Virus record (IMG/VR): IMGVR_UViG_3300035180_001344
Span: 1-64,000 of that record
Source of the DNA: a virus
DNA: 64,000 nt
Reading direction: 5' to 3' (one strand)
Shown: positions 8,830 through 17,478 of the stretch, one piece after another
How positions within the stretch are numbered: position 1 is the first letter of the stretch
Layout: the number at the start of each line of letters is the position of its first letter
Position numbers and translations under genes: made by a program
The notes under the pieces: generated by a model
Databases searched by the model: none
The model's input: the letters and a program-made list of their open reading frames with translations, nothing else
What the model was told of the DNA's origin: nothing

Positions 8830-9186
8830 TTACTCTGCGTCATCAGCATCCAATGGATCGGATGATCCACTATCGGGGTCACGAAGCTTTCCTTCAATGA
8901 CTGTTTCATACAACGTCTCAAAGTGACGATTTTCTTCTTGGAGAGAACCGTAATTGTGCTTGTACATAACAACAGCGAGCTTACGAACCAGCTTCTTGTC
9001 CACACCATATTCAGCTGCGAGGTCAGCAACTGTTTCTGAGGCCCCCTCTTTCGCATCGTCAGCTTGTTGGAAGTAATGCGTAACTGTTGCAAGTGCTGAT
9101 TTGAACTTCTTGCGAATTTCTGGATCAGCCATGATGTTGCCCTTGCTTTCCTTCGGGGTTTTTTCTTTCTTTGCGAACTTCGCCAT
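8830..9186 (-). CDS. DsbA-like dsDNA-binding protein
   Basis: The 118-residue protein has a Lys-rich N-terminus. Its core, AEYGVDKKLVRKLAVVMYKH followed by ENRHFETLYETV, parallels T4 DsbA (GVDGKMFNRLLALYHKDN..). DsbA binds double-stranded DNA near late promoters and enhances late transcription. The acidic tail is an addition. SD AAGGAG precedes ATG 9186, and a sigma70-like promoter lies at 9217-9245. Confidence 0.75.
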   Translation of the reverse strand: MAKFAKKEKTPKESKGNIMADPEIRKKFKSALATVTHYFQQADDAKEGASETVADLAAEYGVDKKLVRKLAVVMYKHNYGSLQEENRHFETLYETVIEGKLRDPDSGSSDPLDADDAE

Positions 9187-9216
9187 ATTGTTCTCCTTAT
9201 GTGGCTGTGATGTGTA

Positions 9217-9245
9217 ATATTACGTTGTTAGAAACGTTGTGTCAA
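9217..9245 (-). promoter_or_regulatory. sigma70-like promoter TTGACA-17-TAATAT
   Basis: On the minus strand TTGACA (9240-9245) is separated by 17 bases from TAATAT (9217-9222), 30 bases upstream of the DsbA-like start. It overlaps the 3' end of the transglycosylase gene. Confidence 0.75.
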
Positions 9246-9941
9246 CTGTAAGTTGTTTTTACGGTTGAACGGCCGAACGGCACTGTCAAGCTTTGCCTTA
9301 ACGCCAACGACATATCCGAATTCAGATGGCTGAGGGATACCATTGACACCACCAATTCCTGCATTATAGGCCGCGACAGCGCGGTCCCAATCACCTCCAC
9401 AAAGTTGGAGGTACAGTTTGAAGTGGTAAGCCGCAATTCGAATATTGGCTTCGTCGTTGGTTAACAGCAAAGCAATGATTTCTTCGTCTGCAACGGAATC
9501 ATATGTTCGATCGGGGAAGTACTTCTTAAACACCGTGGGGGTTCGTTGAAGAATTGACCGAGCAGCAACGACTTGAATTTGCATTAGTCCATAAGAACGC
9601 TTGCCAACAGGCGATGCCTTATTTCCAATTGCATGGCCAACACCTCCGTTTGTCTCTTGCAGTAGAATAGCCTGCATCGTTTCAGGATTGCCGACCTCTC
9701 TTCCTACCAAGAACACTTTCTTCATATTTTCCGCAGAACTACTGGAAAAGATACCAACATCCGTAGAAGTGAGTATCTGTGTCTCGTGTTCCCGTGTTTC
9801 AAATGGCTGATCTTTGATTCGCCACGATGGATCAGTAAATTGGACATGTCCCGTGCCAGCGGCTGTGCCGCCAACAAGAACCACCACAAACAATGTAAGC
9901 ATTGCAGTGACGTTGGTGAATAGATGATTTTGCTTCATCAT
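9228..9941 (-). CDS. SLT-type lytic transglycosylase, membrane-anchored or secreted
   Basis: The 237-residue protein has a hydrophobic N-terminal segment (about 12-28). Its soluble-lytic-transglycosylase core has catalytic Glu at ILLQETNGG (E96), then SYGLMQIQ and AVAAYNAGIGG, the hallmark motifs of the family. It cleaves the MurNAc-GlcNAc bond of peptidoglycan to form anhydro ends. The phage also encodes an N-acetylmuramidase (52942) and a PBP, so cell-wall remodelling is a repeated function. SD AAGGAAAC precedes ATG 9941. Confidence 0.9.
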   Translation of the reverse strand: MMKQNHLFTNVTAMLTLFVVVLVGGTAAGTGHVQFTDPSWRIKDQPFETREHETQILTSTDVGIFSSSSAENMKKVFLVGREVGNPETMQAILLQETNGGVGHAIGNKASPVGKRSYGLMQIQVVAARSILQRTPTVFKKYFPDRTYDSVADEEIIALLLTNDEANIRIAAYHFKLYLQLCGGDWDRAVAAYNAGIGGVNGIPQPSEFGYVVGVKAKLDSAVRPFNRKNNLQLTQRF

Positions 9942-9994
9942 GTTTCCTTTTCGTCAGTTAATAGGCCTCCATGTGAACTCAATCACACAGAAGC

Positions 9995-10023
9995 ACTATA
10001 CGTTAAAATTCTGGTTAAATCAA
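9995..10023 (-). promoter_or_regulatory. sigma70-like promoter TTGATT-17-TATAGT
   Basis: TTGATT (10018-10023) and TATAGT (9995-10000) on the minus strand have a 17-base spacer and lie about 55 bases upstream of the transglycosylase start. Confidence 0.7.
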
Positions 10024-10652
10024 CCGTTAGCTTGAAGCAACGGCGTAAACCATGTAGTATAGTTGCCCAGGAAATCCTGGGGATTATACAGATATGGTGT
10101 CTGTGCCGCAAGTTGGATGCGGACCTGATACAGATCACCAGCCATCACCGTTGTAGTGATGTTTATGAAGTGAGGGTCACTGGGAAATATCACCAAAGTG
10201 CCTCGTTGCGGATTGAACCCAAACTTGTGTTGAACGAATTCGAGCTTACCACCATATACTTCAAACTCTTGTTCAAACGGAGTTTGTTCCTGATAATCAC
10301 TCAGGAACAAAATTGCCGTTAAATCTCGGTTACGAGTACGTAACCACTTGCTGCGTAAGTATTCACTATTTTCACACATGAATTGTCCTACGCTATTTTC
10401 AGGAAACCACTCAAACGACATTCGCTCAGTTCCTTTGTATTTCAACTGATAGTGCGTTTGCAATTCCGGTATAAGCATCTGCAACCGTTCAAACAACATT
10501 TGTTCTCCGGATTCACATGTCTTTACTGTTTTGACCGCTTTGCCTTCTATATCACGGTTGGGATCGTTAAATTCACACGAATCAACAAGATCCTCACACA
10601 TCATTGGTGATATGAATTCCTCTACGACATAGAAAGGTGATTTTATAGACAC
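10020..10652 (-). CDS. 2OG-Fe(II) oxygenase-like protein, first iron ligands not evident
   Basis: The 210-residue protein has the C-terminal half of a prolyl-4-hydroxylase-like fold: DLTAILFLSDY, YGGKLEF, RGTLVIFPSDPHFINIT (distal His) and YQVRIQL (Arg for 2-oxoglutarate). T4-superfamily phages often carry such proteins. The expected HxD motif is not seen; the matching place reads FMCENSEYL. The protein may be inactive as a dioxygenase or use other ligands. The start is GTG 10652. Confidence 0.65.
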   Translation of the reverse strand: MSIKSPFYVVEEFISPMMCEDLVDSCEFNDPNRDIEGKAVKTVKTCESGEQMLFERLQMLIPELQTHYQLKYKGTERMSFEWFPENSVGQFMCENSEYLRSKWLRTRNRDLTAILFLSDYQEQTPFEQEFEVYGGKLEFVQHKFGFNPQRGTLVIFPSDPHFINITTTVMAGDLYQVRIQLAAQTPYLYNPQDFLGNYTTWFTPLLQANG

Positions 10653-10656
10653 AATA

Positions 10657-11253
10657 TTACTCTTTGATACGGTTGATAGCAGCAGTTTGTAGGTATTTCA
10701 ATAGATCGCTAAATGATATGTCGGCTTCTGCCAGTAGTTCCATTGCTTCCAAAATTGCTGCTTCGTTTCTGATGCGAGGTTCGGCTGTTGCTTGGTGAGC
10801 TGCATCATTTGGATTGTGGTCAGCTGCTTCCCCGTCTTTGTTTGGATCGATCACAAATCCACCAGCTTTCAAGATATTTTGACCAATCAAGATCTGCGTA
10901 TCCATCTTGCTACGATCGTTCAGATTGAACGTCGCCCCATTGATAGGCTTGCCGTCAATTGCGACATCGAGTGATACCATAGGACGAGGTTCGCCGCCAT
11001 TATCAGCTGAATGCACCTCTTGAACACCAGCTAAATCAAGTGTAACAATATTGTCTGACAGTGAAGGGCTATGAAACGATACTGTTCGTTGTTGTTGGTT
11101 CACTTTGATGTCTGTTGCGTGGAGCGATGAAGTGGTAGCACCTGTGTCAACCTTCCCATCAACTGATCGATTGCCAAATGTAACAAACTCAACCTTCACA
11201 GTATTACCTACCATGGCACTGGTATCACCTGTTTCAATTTTTGGATCATTCAT
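10657..11253 (-). CDS. retropepsin-like aspartic protease (RimB/ATP-dependent Zn protease family)
   Basis: The 198-residue protein has VDGKVDTGATTSSLHA with the catalytic DTG at 36-38, followed by beta strands and ILIGQNILKAGGF near residue 125. This layout is the retropepsin-like fold of the family annotated as putative ATP-dependent zinc proteases. Phage roles are unclear; prohead processing is a possibility, not shown. The start overlaps the exonuclease stop by ATGA. An exact TATAAATA late motif sits 29 bases upstream. Confidence 0.75.
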   Translation of the reverse strand: MNDPKIETGDTSAMVGNTVKVEFVTFGNRSVDGKVDTGATTSSLHATDIKVNQQQRTVSFHSPSLSDNIVTLDLAGVQEVHSADNGGEPRPMVSLDVAIDGKPINGATFNLNDRSKMDTQILIGQNILKAGGFVIDPNKDGEAADHNPNDAAHQATAEPRIRNEAAILEAMELLAEADISFSDLLKYLQTAAINRIKE

Positions 11254-11921
11254 GACTTAACTCCGTACGTAGTGTGATACGTATTTATACGCAAAAGGAG
11301 CGGCTCAATATATGGCTCAATTGGTTGTTGAAATACCAGCGGAACAGCTCCACGTTCAACGCTCATAAGAATGACCAAATGATCAATCTGAATGCCGTAT
11401 CGTTCCTGGAACATCAGTGCATACGCAGTTGTCTGCAAGTAGTAATCTTGCACCATTGCTTCTGTCTTATTGTTTGTTGACGTCTTGAAATCAATGATTG
11501 CCAACTTACCCTTGTATTCTCCCACGCAATCCACTCTACCTGCACACCGTAGCGTGTCGCTCCAAAGCGCGCTCTCTTGTGTTAGGATATTGTCCACCTT
11601 CCGCAACGGAAGGCGCAATTGATTGAACCCAGGAATGTGTTCGTGATTGTGGCCGGCTGTCGGTGTGGGATCGTTGTCAAGATGCTTCTCAACCATTGAA
11701 TGAACTGCGGTACCTCTATCGGCGGCACGCTTCATTTCTTTGTCAGCTTTTTCAAACCCCATGCTCATTCTCCATTCTTGGAGCCATAGTTTATCACCGG
11801 CTCCAAGAATGGTTGTGATTGATGGGTATTTGTTACCCTCGGGTGTAATATAGAATCGACCTTTGGGTCCTTCGACGGTCTTTAATTCTATGGGGCTGAT
11901 TGTGGTTAAATGTGTGAACAC
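11250..11921 (-). CDS. PD-(D/E)XK exonuclease, RecB/Cas4-like
   Basis: The 223-residue protein has GRVDCVGEYKGKLAIIDFKTS near residue 135, giving the metal-binding Asp followed by Asp-x-Lys of the PD-(D/E)XK nuclease fold. An early GTAVHSMVE and late QDYYLQTTAYALMF (QxxxY) are typical of RecB-family exonucleases found in phages. It probably acts in recombination or DNA processing. The start is GTG 11921 with a weak SD, so the N-terminus is less certain. Confidence 0.8.
   Translation of the reverse strand: MFTHLTTISPIELKTVEGPKGRFYITPEGNKYPSITTILGAGDKLWLQEWRMSMGFEKADKEMKRAADRGTAVHSMVEKHLDNDPTPTAGHNHEHIPGFNQLRLPLRKVDNILTQESALWSDTLRCAGRVDCVGEYKGKLAIIDFKTSTNNKTEAMVQDYYLQTTAYALMFQERYGIQIDHLVILMSVERGAVPLVFQQPIEPYIEPLLLRINTYHTTYGVKS
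11282..11289 (-). promoter_or_regulatory. T4-late-like promoter TATAAATA
   Basis: An exact TATAAATA (within the palindrome GTATAAATAC) on the minus strand, 29 bases upstream of the retropepsin-like gene. Confidence 0.6.
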
Positions 11922-11924
11922 GCG

Positions 11925-12239
11925 TTATCTTGTTAGCGCAGGTGCTCCGCCAGGGGTTGCCGAACCTGTACCACCCGGTGTGGTTGTCTGGTTTGAAGGC
12001 TGGCCCTGTTGCTGACCGTTCGGTGCTTGCATTCCACCATTCTTTTTCTCTTCTGCTTGTGCCATTTTTTGCTTGATTGCAAGCAGCTTTTGCAGTTGAG
12101 CTTTGCGAAGAAGAAGCGGTTGCGTGCGTTGATTAACTTGTGTGTCAATCAATGAAATGTCAGACATTAGCTTGTTAACATCCTGCTGAGTATCTTCTGT
12201 CATAATAGACAGATACTGCTTAAAAGACAACGTTGACAT
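11925..12239 (-). CDS. hypothetical Gln/Gly-rich protein
   Basis: The 104-residue protein has a helical, coiled-coil-like first half (about 15-68) and a low-complexity Gly/Gln/Pro/Thr tail. It starts one base downstream of the next structural-type gene's stop. No family is recognised. Confidence 0.6.
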   Translation of the reverse strand: MSTLSFKQYLSIMTEDTQQDVNKLMSDISLIDTQVNQRTQPLLLRKAQLQKLLAIKQKMAQAEEKKNGGMQAPNGQQQGQPSNQTTTPGGTGSATPGGAPALTR

Positions 12240-12240
12240 A

Positions 12241-13425
12241 TTATTTCACCCTACCAATGATGAACTGCGCAATATCATGTGGGGCGACACGGCCTCGAAC
12301 TGTACGGGCGCGCTGGGGCGGCTGGGCGCGCTGGGGCGGCTGGGCGCGAACAGGGGCAGGACGACGATATGATCGTTCTTCTTGTTCCATTCCCATTTCA
12401 TCTGGGTTCGGAACCAATGGTGCGTCAGCTGGTTCAGTATCCATCTCACGGCCGTCATTACCTTGATCACGACCCATGTCATGCTTCCACTTTGCTAATT
12501 GGGCAAGACGCTTTGCTTCTTTGTCTTCATCCTTCTTTGCCTTGTTGTAGCTATCCATGTCCAGATATTGTTCTTCTTGCTTAACACGTGACATTGATTG
12601 AGCAACCAACGCGTCAGCTTCTTTGGTCTTTGCCTCTGCTTCACGCGCACGTGCTTCTGCTTTGCGAGCCTCGGCGTCAGCCTTCATCATATCAATCACT
12701 TGTGTAAGCAAGTCAGTAACTTGACCAGTATCACCACCTGCTGGTGGCGCATCCATTCCACCCATTTCATCAGGTTGATCCAGTTCATCACCAGCAGCGT
12801 TTGGATCCATTCCATCAGCACCCTCCGGTCCACCGCCTTGAAGGTCATTAACCTCCTCTTCGTCCTCAACAACCTCAGGCCATTGAACGTCAACAATATC
12901 GAACTGATCTTTCAGCTTGAACAACACTTCTGCAATTTCAGGGATTTCATCGTTCTCGTCTTCACGAGCTGACATCAACGATTGCAGTGCTTTTTCAAAA
13001 TCTTCTGCTTGTTCCGAACGAACGGTGACGCGTACGAGATTGCTGTCATCGTCCTCTAATCCAAACGTGACAGTATCACGTTGGTCAATTTTTTCCTTTT
13101 GTTCAAGTCCTTTGAGCTTAGAAATCACTTCTGATGAGTCAAAGTTATCTTGTTGTTTTTGCTCACCAGCAGCTGGTTCGTCGCCTTCAAACTCTGAAAG
13201 AGTTTTGAACGCTTCTGCTAACCCAAGGCCTGGCTTCTTAGCAACAAACACAGGAGATTTTACAATTGCGGTCTTTTTCGTAGGCTTGCCACGTTGTACC
13301 AGACGTGAGAAAAGAGGCATAGCCATACCTGCCCCTGCTATGTCACCGCCACCAACTGCACCACCAGCATCTTCTGCTACGATAGTACGCTTTGCGTTGT
13401 CATTTAGTTGTTTGATTAGTTTCAT
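12241..13425 (-). CDS. large acidic coiled-coil protein, possible capsid-assembly/scaffold type
   Basis: I chose ATG 13425 (MKLIKQLND) because AAGGGAAC lies 9 bases upstream. The 394-residue protein has long acidic stretches, an Ala/Glu/Lys-rich coiled coil around 245-330 and a C-terminal Pro/Gln/Arg repeat (AQPPQR twice) before a basic end. Scaffold or virion-core proteins look like this, but no homologue is recognised. A T4-late-like motif lies 38 bases upstream, supporting a late gene. Confidence 0.6.
   Translation of the reverse strand: MKLIKQLNDNAKRTIVAEDAGGAVGGGDIAGAGMAMPLFSRLVQRGKPTKKTAIVKSPVFVAKKPGLGLAEAFKTLSEFEGDEPAAGEQKQQDNFDSSEVISKLKGLEQKEKIDQRDTVTFGLEDDDSNLVRVTVRSEQAEDFEKALQSLMSAREDENDEIPEIAEVLFKLKDQFDIVDVQWPEVVEDEEEVNDLQGGGPEGADGMDPNAAGDELDQPDEMGGMDAPPAGGDTGQVTDLLTQVIDMMKADAEARKAEARAREAEAKTKEADALVAQSMSRVKQEEQYLDMDSYNKAKKDEDKEAKRLAQLAKWKHDMGRDQGNDGREMDTEPADAPLVPNPDEMGMEQEERSYRRPAPVRAQPPQRAQPPQRARTVRGRVAPHDIAQFIIGRVK
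12308..12345. repeat. direct repeat of GGGCGCGCTGGGGCGGCT type
   Basis: The unit GCGCTGGGGCGGCTGG occurs twice in tandem and encodes the two AQPPQR repeats of the large acidic protein. It is a local, GC-rich expansion within a coding region. Confidence 0.6.
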
Positions 13426-13441
13426 GAAGTCTGTTCCCTTG

Positions 13442-13461
13442 CGGTGACATAGTTTGTCACG
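13442..13461. repeat. short palindrome GTGACA-5-TGTCAC
   Basis: A perfect 6-bp inverted repeat with a 5-base loop lies in the leader of the acidic coiled-coil gene, next to its late-type promoter motif. It could be an operator or a small RNA hairpin. Confidence 0.35.
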
Positions 13462-13462
13462 G

Positions 13463-13470
13463 TATTTATG
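13463..13470 (-). promoter_or_regulatory. T4-late-like promoter CATAAATA
   Basis: CATAAATA on the minus strand, 38 bases upstream of the ATG at 13425. Confidence 0.5.
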
Positions 13471-13484
13471 GAACAGCAAAGGAA

Positions 13485-13505
13485 AAGGGCCTGGTTAGGG
13501 CCCTT
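13485..13505 (-). terminator. rho-independent terminator
   Basis: Stem AAGGGCC with GGCCCTT and a 7-base loop, followed on the minus strand by TTCCTTT. It lies just downstream of the gene ending at 13513. Confidence 0.65.
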
Positions 13506-13512
13506 GATTCGG

Positions 13513-13806
13513 TTATCGCAATCCAGCGACCTTAAATGCTCGCCACTTAGGTTTCACTGTTCGATTGTGGGTATGATCGACCCATGTTTCAAAGTTGAAC
13601 ATGTTTTCCAGGAAAGCTGCCGTGTACTGCTTGTACTCTGTGTACAGATTTAGCAAGTCTTGACGCTCTGCTGGTTCAAGCTCTGAAACATCAAGAGCAC
13701 GAATTAGGTCTTTGGGAACAGAGGTAGGGATGATTACCCGCGCCGACTGTTCACCACTGTCTTTTTCGTACACAATTGAAGTAATTTCAGATTCATTCAG
13801 TTTCAT
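13513..13806 (-). CDS. hypothetical protein
   Basis: The 97-residue acidic/basic mixed protein has no family I recognise. Its C-terminal basic patch (RTVKPKWRAFK) might contact nucleic acid. It starts four bases after the stop of the upstream gene and is followed by a terminator, so it ends a short operon. Confidence 0.6.
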   Translation of the reverse strand: MKLNESEITSIVYEKDSGEQSARVIIPTSVPKDLIRALDVSELEPAERQDLLNLYTEYKQYTAAFLENMFNFETWVDHTHNRTVKPKWRAFKVAGLR

Positions 13807-13810
13807 ATCG

Positions 13811-14095
13811 TTATTCCTCAGGGGTAACTGCGGGTGTTTCCGTAGATGCAGGAATTATACCGAGTGCTTCGGCTTTTTTCAACGCATCAGCACGGTCCTT
13901 CTGAATTGTTTCCAGGAGGGTTGCTTGAATGTCCTTCAAAGCACCGCGAATCATCAGCAGCTCGGACGTTGCATCAGCCTCCTTTTGACGCCAATCATCG
14001 AAGTAAGCAATCATTTGCTGAACTTCTGGGCTCATTCTGTCCACTTGAAACGTGGATTCATCGACATTTACGGTAAGAGTAGGTTGAATTTTCAT
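13811..14095 (-). CDS. small coiled-coil phage protein, DUF6447-like
   Basis: The 94-residue protein starts with a beta-like TLTVNVDESTFQVD, then a helical region (about 25-75) with charged heptads. This resembles the DUF6447 group of small T4-superfamily phage proteins with unknown function. A late-type AATAAATA motif lies 32 bases upstream, inside the end of the helicase gene. Confidence 0.6.
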   Translation of the reverse strand: MKIQPTLTVNVDESTFQVDRMSPEVQQMIAYFDDWRQKEADATSELLMIRGALKDIQATLLETIQKDRADALKKAEALGIIPASTETPAVTPEE

Positions 14096-14126
14096 TTGGG
14101 GTTCCTTCTGAGGATGGTTATTGAGT

Positions 14127-14134
14127 TATTTATT
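14127..14134 (-). promoter_or_regulatory. T4-late-like promoter AATAAATA
   Basis: AATAAATA on the minus strand within the last codons of the helicase gene, 32 bases upstream of ATG 14095. Confidence 0.4.
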
Positions 14135-15485
14135 GTGGTGAACCGATGTCAAAACTATCAAGTAGCGACTTACGTTTGGGGGGACTACCTTCTTTGAACT
14201 TTGCCATTTTGTTGGTAATGACACCGTCATCGTCAATGTCTTCATCTTTTGGATAGCTTCGAATCCGTAGAGCTCCGTTGTCCCATTTCATGTATACGAT
14301 CTTACCAACACCATCACTACTGCGAGTCTTCAAAAATGCAAAGCCAATTTCACCAGCAGCTTTCATCGTTGGGGTCATGATGATAGAGATGTACCAGTCT
14401 ACTGTGTTGATTTTTGTCAATCCACCAGCAATGTGGCTATGGTTCAGCTCTTGTGCTTCAATGGCTGAACGATTTTGCTGGGAAGCAGTCGCACCATACA
14501 TGTCGTACTCAAACAAAATATCACGGAATTGCTCTGCCGCTCGTTTGTCCTTTTCGGAGATATTATCAGCAGATACATGCTCGTTAGGACCTCCGAGATC
14601 CAGATAATCAAGAATCAAACAATCCGGGATATACCCGTTTACGAGTTCAAACTCTTTCAAGTACGCACGAATAGTATTAGCGTTTGTCCCCGAGGGCATG
14701 TGCTTAATGGTCATTCGACCTACATGTGGTGCAATATCTTCGAGTGTTCCTGCTATTTCACGGTAATTGTCACGCCAACGTACAGTTGAAATTCCCGTGT
14801 ACATCGTGTCAAATCGTTGACCAATCATCTCTTCTGATAGTTCCAGAGAAATGTACAATACGTCGAGTTTACGACTGTCAGTGGGTGATTTCGGCGTTGA
14901 TAGCCAGTTAAGTGCTAAATTTGCAAGGCAAATTGACTTACCACCACCAGAATTCGCCGACAACATAAGGATTTCTTTGCGAGCCAGCCCGCCGCCCATC
15001 AATTCGTCAAACTCATGACCAAGTGTTGGAATACGTGGTGAAGTTTTTGTCATCTCTTCAAGACGACCAAGTGGATCGTTAAAGTACGACAACCCCATAT
15101 CTCTGTTCAGAGATATAGAGACAGCGTCCTTGATCATTCGTTCTACCCCACCATAATCACCCTCTGCAATCATTTTAGGTGCAGTGAGTACAGCTTGTTG
15201 AACAGCTCGCCTACGGCAGAATACTTCAATTTCATCTGTGCAGTACTTGATGTCAGCACGTGAAATTGGTTGGTGTTTAAGTTGGACGCCCGTTTCAGCA
15301 TCAATCTGTGCAGGTGACGGAACAGCACTATATTTGTCGTAGTACGTGTGTAAGAAATCCACCGACTTACGATATTCTGGATCAAAGTATTCTGATTTGA
15401 CAATCGATTTGCATCTTGCAAACGTGTCAGGTGAAGATATCATATACTCCACCAGCAAGCGTTGTTTATTGTTGTTATTTTGCAT
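14130..15485 (-). CDS. replicative DNA helicase, DnaB/gp41-like
   Basis: The 451-residue protein (ATG 15485, preceded by GGGAG) has an N-terminal helical domain and a RecA-like C-terminal domain. The Walker A is SANSGGGKS (near residue 175), the Walker B is PDCLILDYLDL, and GATASQQNRS is a DnaB H3-type sensor motif. It unwinds DNA ahead of the fork with the gp61-like primase encoded at 26977. An alternative start at 15497 lacks an SD. Confidence 0.92.
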   Translation of the reverse strand: MQNNNNKQRLLVEYMISSPDTFARCKSIVKSEYFDPEYRKSVDFLHTYYDKYSAVPSPAQIDAETGVQLKHQPISRADIKYCTDEIEVFCRRRAVQQAVLTAPKMIAEGDYGGVERMIKDAVSISLNRDMGLSYFNDPLGRLEEMTKTSPRIPTLGHEFDELMGGGLARKEILMLSANSGGGKSICLANLALNWLSTPKSPTDSRKLDVLYISLELSEEMIGQRFDTMYTGISTVRWRDNYREIAGTLEDIAPHVGRMTIKHMPSGTNANTIRAYLKEFELVNGYIPDCLILDYLDLGGPNEHVSADNISEKDKRAAEQFRDILFEYDMYGATASQQNRSAIEAQELNHSHIAGGLTKINTVDWYISIIMTPTMKAAGEIGFAFLKTRSSDGVGKIVYMKWDNGALRIRSYPKDEDIDDDGVITNKMAKFKEGSPPKRKSLLDSFDIGSPQ

Positions 15486-15526
15486 GTTTTCTCCCATAGG
15501 AGATCAATATACCGTAGAAGCCAATG

Positions 15527-16528
15527 TTACACAACTAAAATAAGCGGGTATGTCTGCTTAATCAGCGTAGGAACTGTGTACCCCTTGCCAGATGTGTAAA
15601 ATGTTTCAGGGGTGGCGGTGTTGATTTGGGATACGTCAATGTACCGGTCCAGCACTCTATCAACGGTTGCATACGGATCACGACCCAACAACATCAAACA
15701 TTCACCTGTAACAGGAACATGGCCATTGAAGTTGCTTACATAGAAAGTCGAACCCGTCGGAATAGACCCTGCTGCAAAATACGCTGGGGCAAGCGGGGTG
15801 GTTGTGATGTTGAAACTTCGCACAGTGTACTTTTTACCGTTGAGCACAACGTTAGACGTTCCAGCCCACGGCGAACCAATGGCAGGAACATTGTCAATAC
15901 CTGCATAATCGATCACAACATCCAACTGCGTACCAGATGTCTTATATGTCAACGCCAAGCTGATAAGAGGTGATGCAGAAAGCGTGGCAAGCGTAATCTC
16001 GCCAACATTGCTTGACACTTGAAACACTGTTGTTGTGTCAACGATAAGCTGTGTTGACTCGGGGTTAGTTGAATTTTGGGATGCAAGTGCGATGCACTGT
16101 GCTAACCCAGATTCTGCTGTTGCAAACGTGACCTGTACTGTGTTCAAGTCAATTGTTGTTTCCGTTAGTGGTGTGCTGTCTACCAACACATTTACACCAT
16201 CAACAATTCGGTATACGAAAATGTGAAGTTTTGGACGATTTGCTAAGTTGTGTTTGACTGTCCAGGTTGTTGACTGCACGGGTTGATCGTGTGTGTACAA
16301 CACCTTGCGTTGAAACCAATCTTCAACGTTCTGCACCTCGGGTGGAAATGCAGGGGTTTGATTTATTTCCTTTGCCTGCGTAACGCGCCGCAGTTTCCCT
16401 TGACAGTTGTAGGTAATGTTGCAGCGCAATAAAACATCAAGGCCCTGCTTGTTTGTTGGCACACGAATGTTGCGTGCGCACACGCTACACTTATATACTG
16501 ACTCACCTTTGACTACAACTTTTGGCAT
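15527..16528 (-). CDS. virion-type protein with N-terminal zinc ribbon
   Basis: The 333-residue protein has CSVC (near 14-17) and two later Cys residues near 36 and 43, which could form a zinc ribbon. The remainder is long and beta-rich with Thr/Val repeats, typical of a tail or baseplate protein. No specific family is recognised. Confidence 0.55.
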   Translation of the reverse strand: MPKVVVKGESVYKCSVCARNIRVPTNKQGLDVLLRCNITYNCQGKLRRVTQAKEINQTPAFPPEVQNVEDWFQRKVLYTHDQPVQSTTWTVKHNLANRPKLHIFVYRIVDGVNVLVDSTPLTETTIDLNTVQVTFATAESGLAQCIALASQNSTNPESTQLIVDTTTVFQVSSNVGEITLATLSASPLISLALTYKTSGTQLDVVIDYAGIDNVPAIGSPWAGTSNVVLNGKKYTVRSFNITTTPLAPAYFAAGSIPTGSTFYVSNFNGHVPVTGECLMLLGRDPYATVDRVLDRYIDVSQINTATPETFYTSGKGYTVPTLIKQTYPLILVV

Positions 16529-16529
16529 A

Positions 16530-16844
16530 TTACTTCATTCGTTCCATTTGATCCAACGCGGAGGAAAGGATGATGCTTGATGTGCGCTCTGTATACGCTT
16601 TAACAAGCATTTCTGGAACCTTAACAGACCGGCTAACAAGCGCATTGGTGTAGAACTTGTGTTCACCTTCGGGATCTGACAGGCTATGAGGGAAAAGATC
16701 GAGAGCCCATTGACCCTTTGACTTTTCAATTGGACGTACAACCAATGGATGTTCCAGAACGATGATCGTACCATCGTACAATTCTCCAACAATCTTCCCG
16801 ATAACTTCGTGACCACCAATAGTTGTAAACAGTGCGAGTTCCAT
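16530..16844 (-). CDS. Sm-like small phage protein
   Basis: The 104-residue protein has a short beta-rich N-terminal half (HEVIGKIVGELYDGTIIVLE) resembling the Sm/LSm beta-barrel, which binds RNA in Hfq-like proteins. Such small Sm-like proteins recur in T4-superfamily phages with unknown function. It ends one base before the start of the virion-type gene, so they are cotranscribed. Confidence 0.5.
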   Translation of the reverse strand: MELALFTTIGGHEVIGKIVGELYDGTIIVLEHPLVVRPIEKSKGQWALDLFPHSLSDPEGEHKFYTNALVSRSVKVPEMLVKAYTERTSSIILSSALDQMERMK

Positions 16845-16860
16845 AGTATTCCTTTTGTTG

Positions 16861-16868
16861 TATTTATG
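16861..16868 (-). promoter_or_regulatory. T4-late-like promoter CATAAATA
   Basis: CATAAATA on the minus strand only 17 bases upstream of ATG 16844, leaving a very short leader with AAGGAA as SD. Confidence 0.45.
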
Positions 16869-17447
16869 TTATTTTGCCATTGCTAACAGAGAGTTGTAGT
16901 CTTGGCATGCAGAAGTTCGTACTGCATAGTAGAATGGTATACCATACAGGATGATTTCTGAATCAGAAACTATACCCTCATGCAATAATGTTGAGGAATA
17001 GGTGTATTTTAGTAGATCAGTAACAATATCCGACGCTGTTGATGGGTCTTCAAACTGTTCAAACAGCGTGTCAATCACTCGTTTGTAATCGTTGCTTGAA
17101 TTTGTTACCTCTTTGCTGTACAGAAATTTGTATCCATTTACAGGGAATACGTAAAACAAATCTGTCCCCTCTGTAACGGGAGGTAGATTTGGGTAAGCAA
17201 ATACTGCGCGCTGTCGAAGGTTTGAAAATTGTTCTCCAAACGCACGTTCAAACACATCTGATACCTCATCCTTGCGCTTTTGCAATCGAATTTTGACTTT
17301 GTGGAAATTGTAGTACGTAGTAGGAAGTGTTTTAACCAACGGCAATCTCGCAGATTCCGTTAAGAACTGCGAGCAATGTGTTTTTATGGCTTGAACTTCT
17401 TGGACGCCAACGCCCACGCTTCGTCCAATTAGGTCCTCAATTAGCAT
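16869..17447 (-). CDS. hypothetical protein, probable virion or assembly factor
   Basis: The 192-residue protein is rich in Tyr/Phe and lacks recognised motifs. It is preceded by an exact TATAAATA late motif and followed by other late-type genes, so a structural role is plausible but unproven. Confidence 0.55.
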   Translation of the reverse strand: MLIEDLIGRSVGVGVQEVQAIKTHCSQFLTESARLPLVKTLPTTYYNFHKVKIRLQKRKDEVSDVFERAFGEQFSNLRQRAVFAYPNLPPVTEGTDLFYVFPVNGYKFLYSKEVTNSSNDYKRVIDTLFEQFEDPSTASDIVTDLLKYTYSSTLLHEGIVSDSEIILYGIPFYYAVRTSACQDYNSLLAMAK

Positions 17448-17470
17448 AAGTTTCCCAACAATGTGTTGGG

Positions 17471-17478
17471 TATTTATA
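17471..17478 (-). promoter_or_regulatory. T4-late-like promoter TATAAATA
   Basis: Exact TATAAATA within the palindrome GGTATAAATACC, 24 bases upstream of ATG 17447. Confidence 0.6.

Noticed and set aside
12598-12972. Plus-strand 124-codon frame opposite the acidic coiled-coil gene
   Set aside because: It mirrors repetitive acidic codons on the other strand and lacks an SD.
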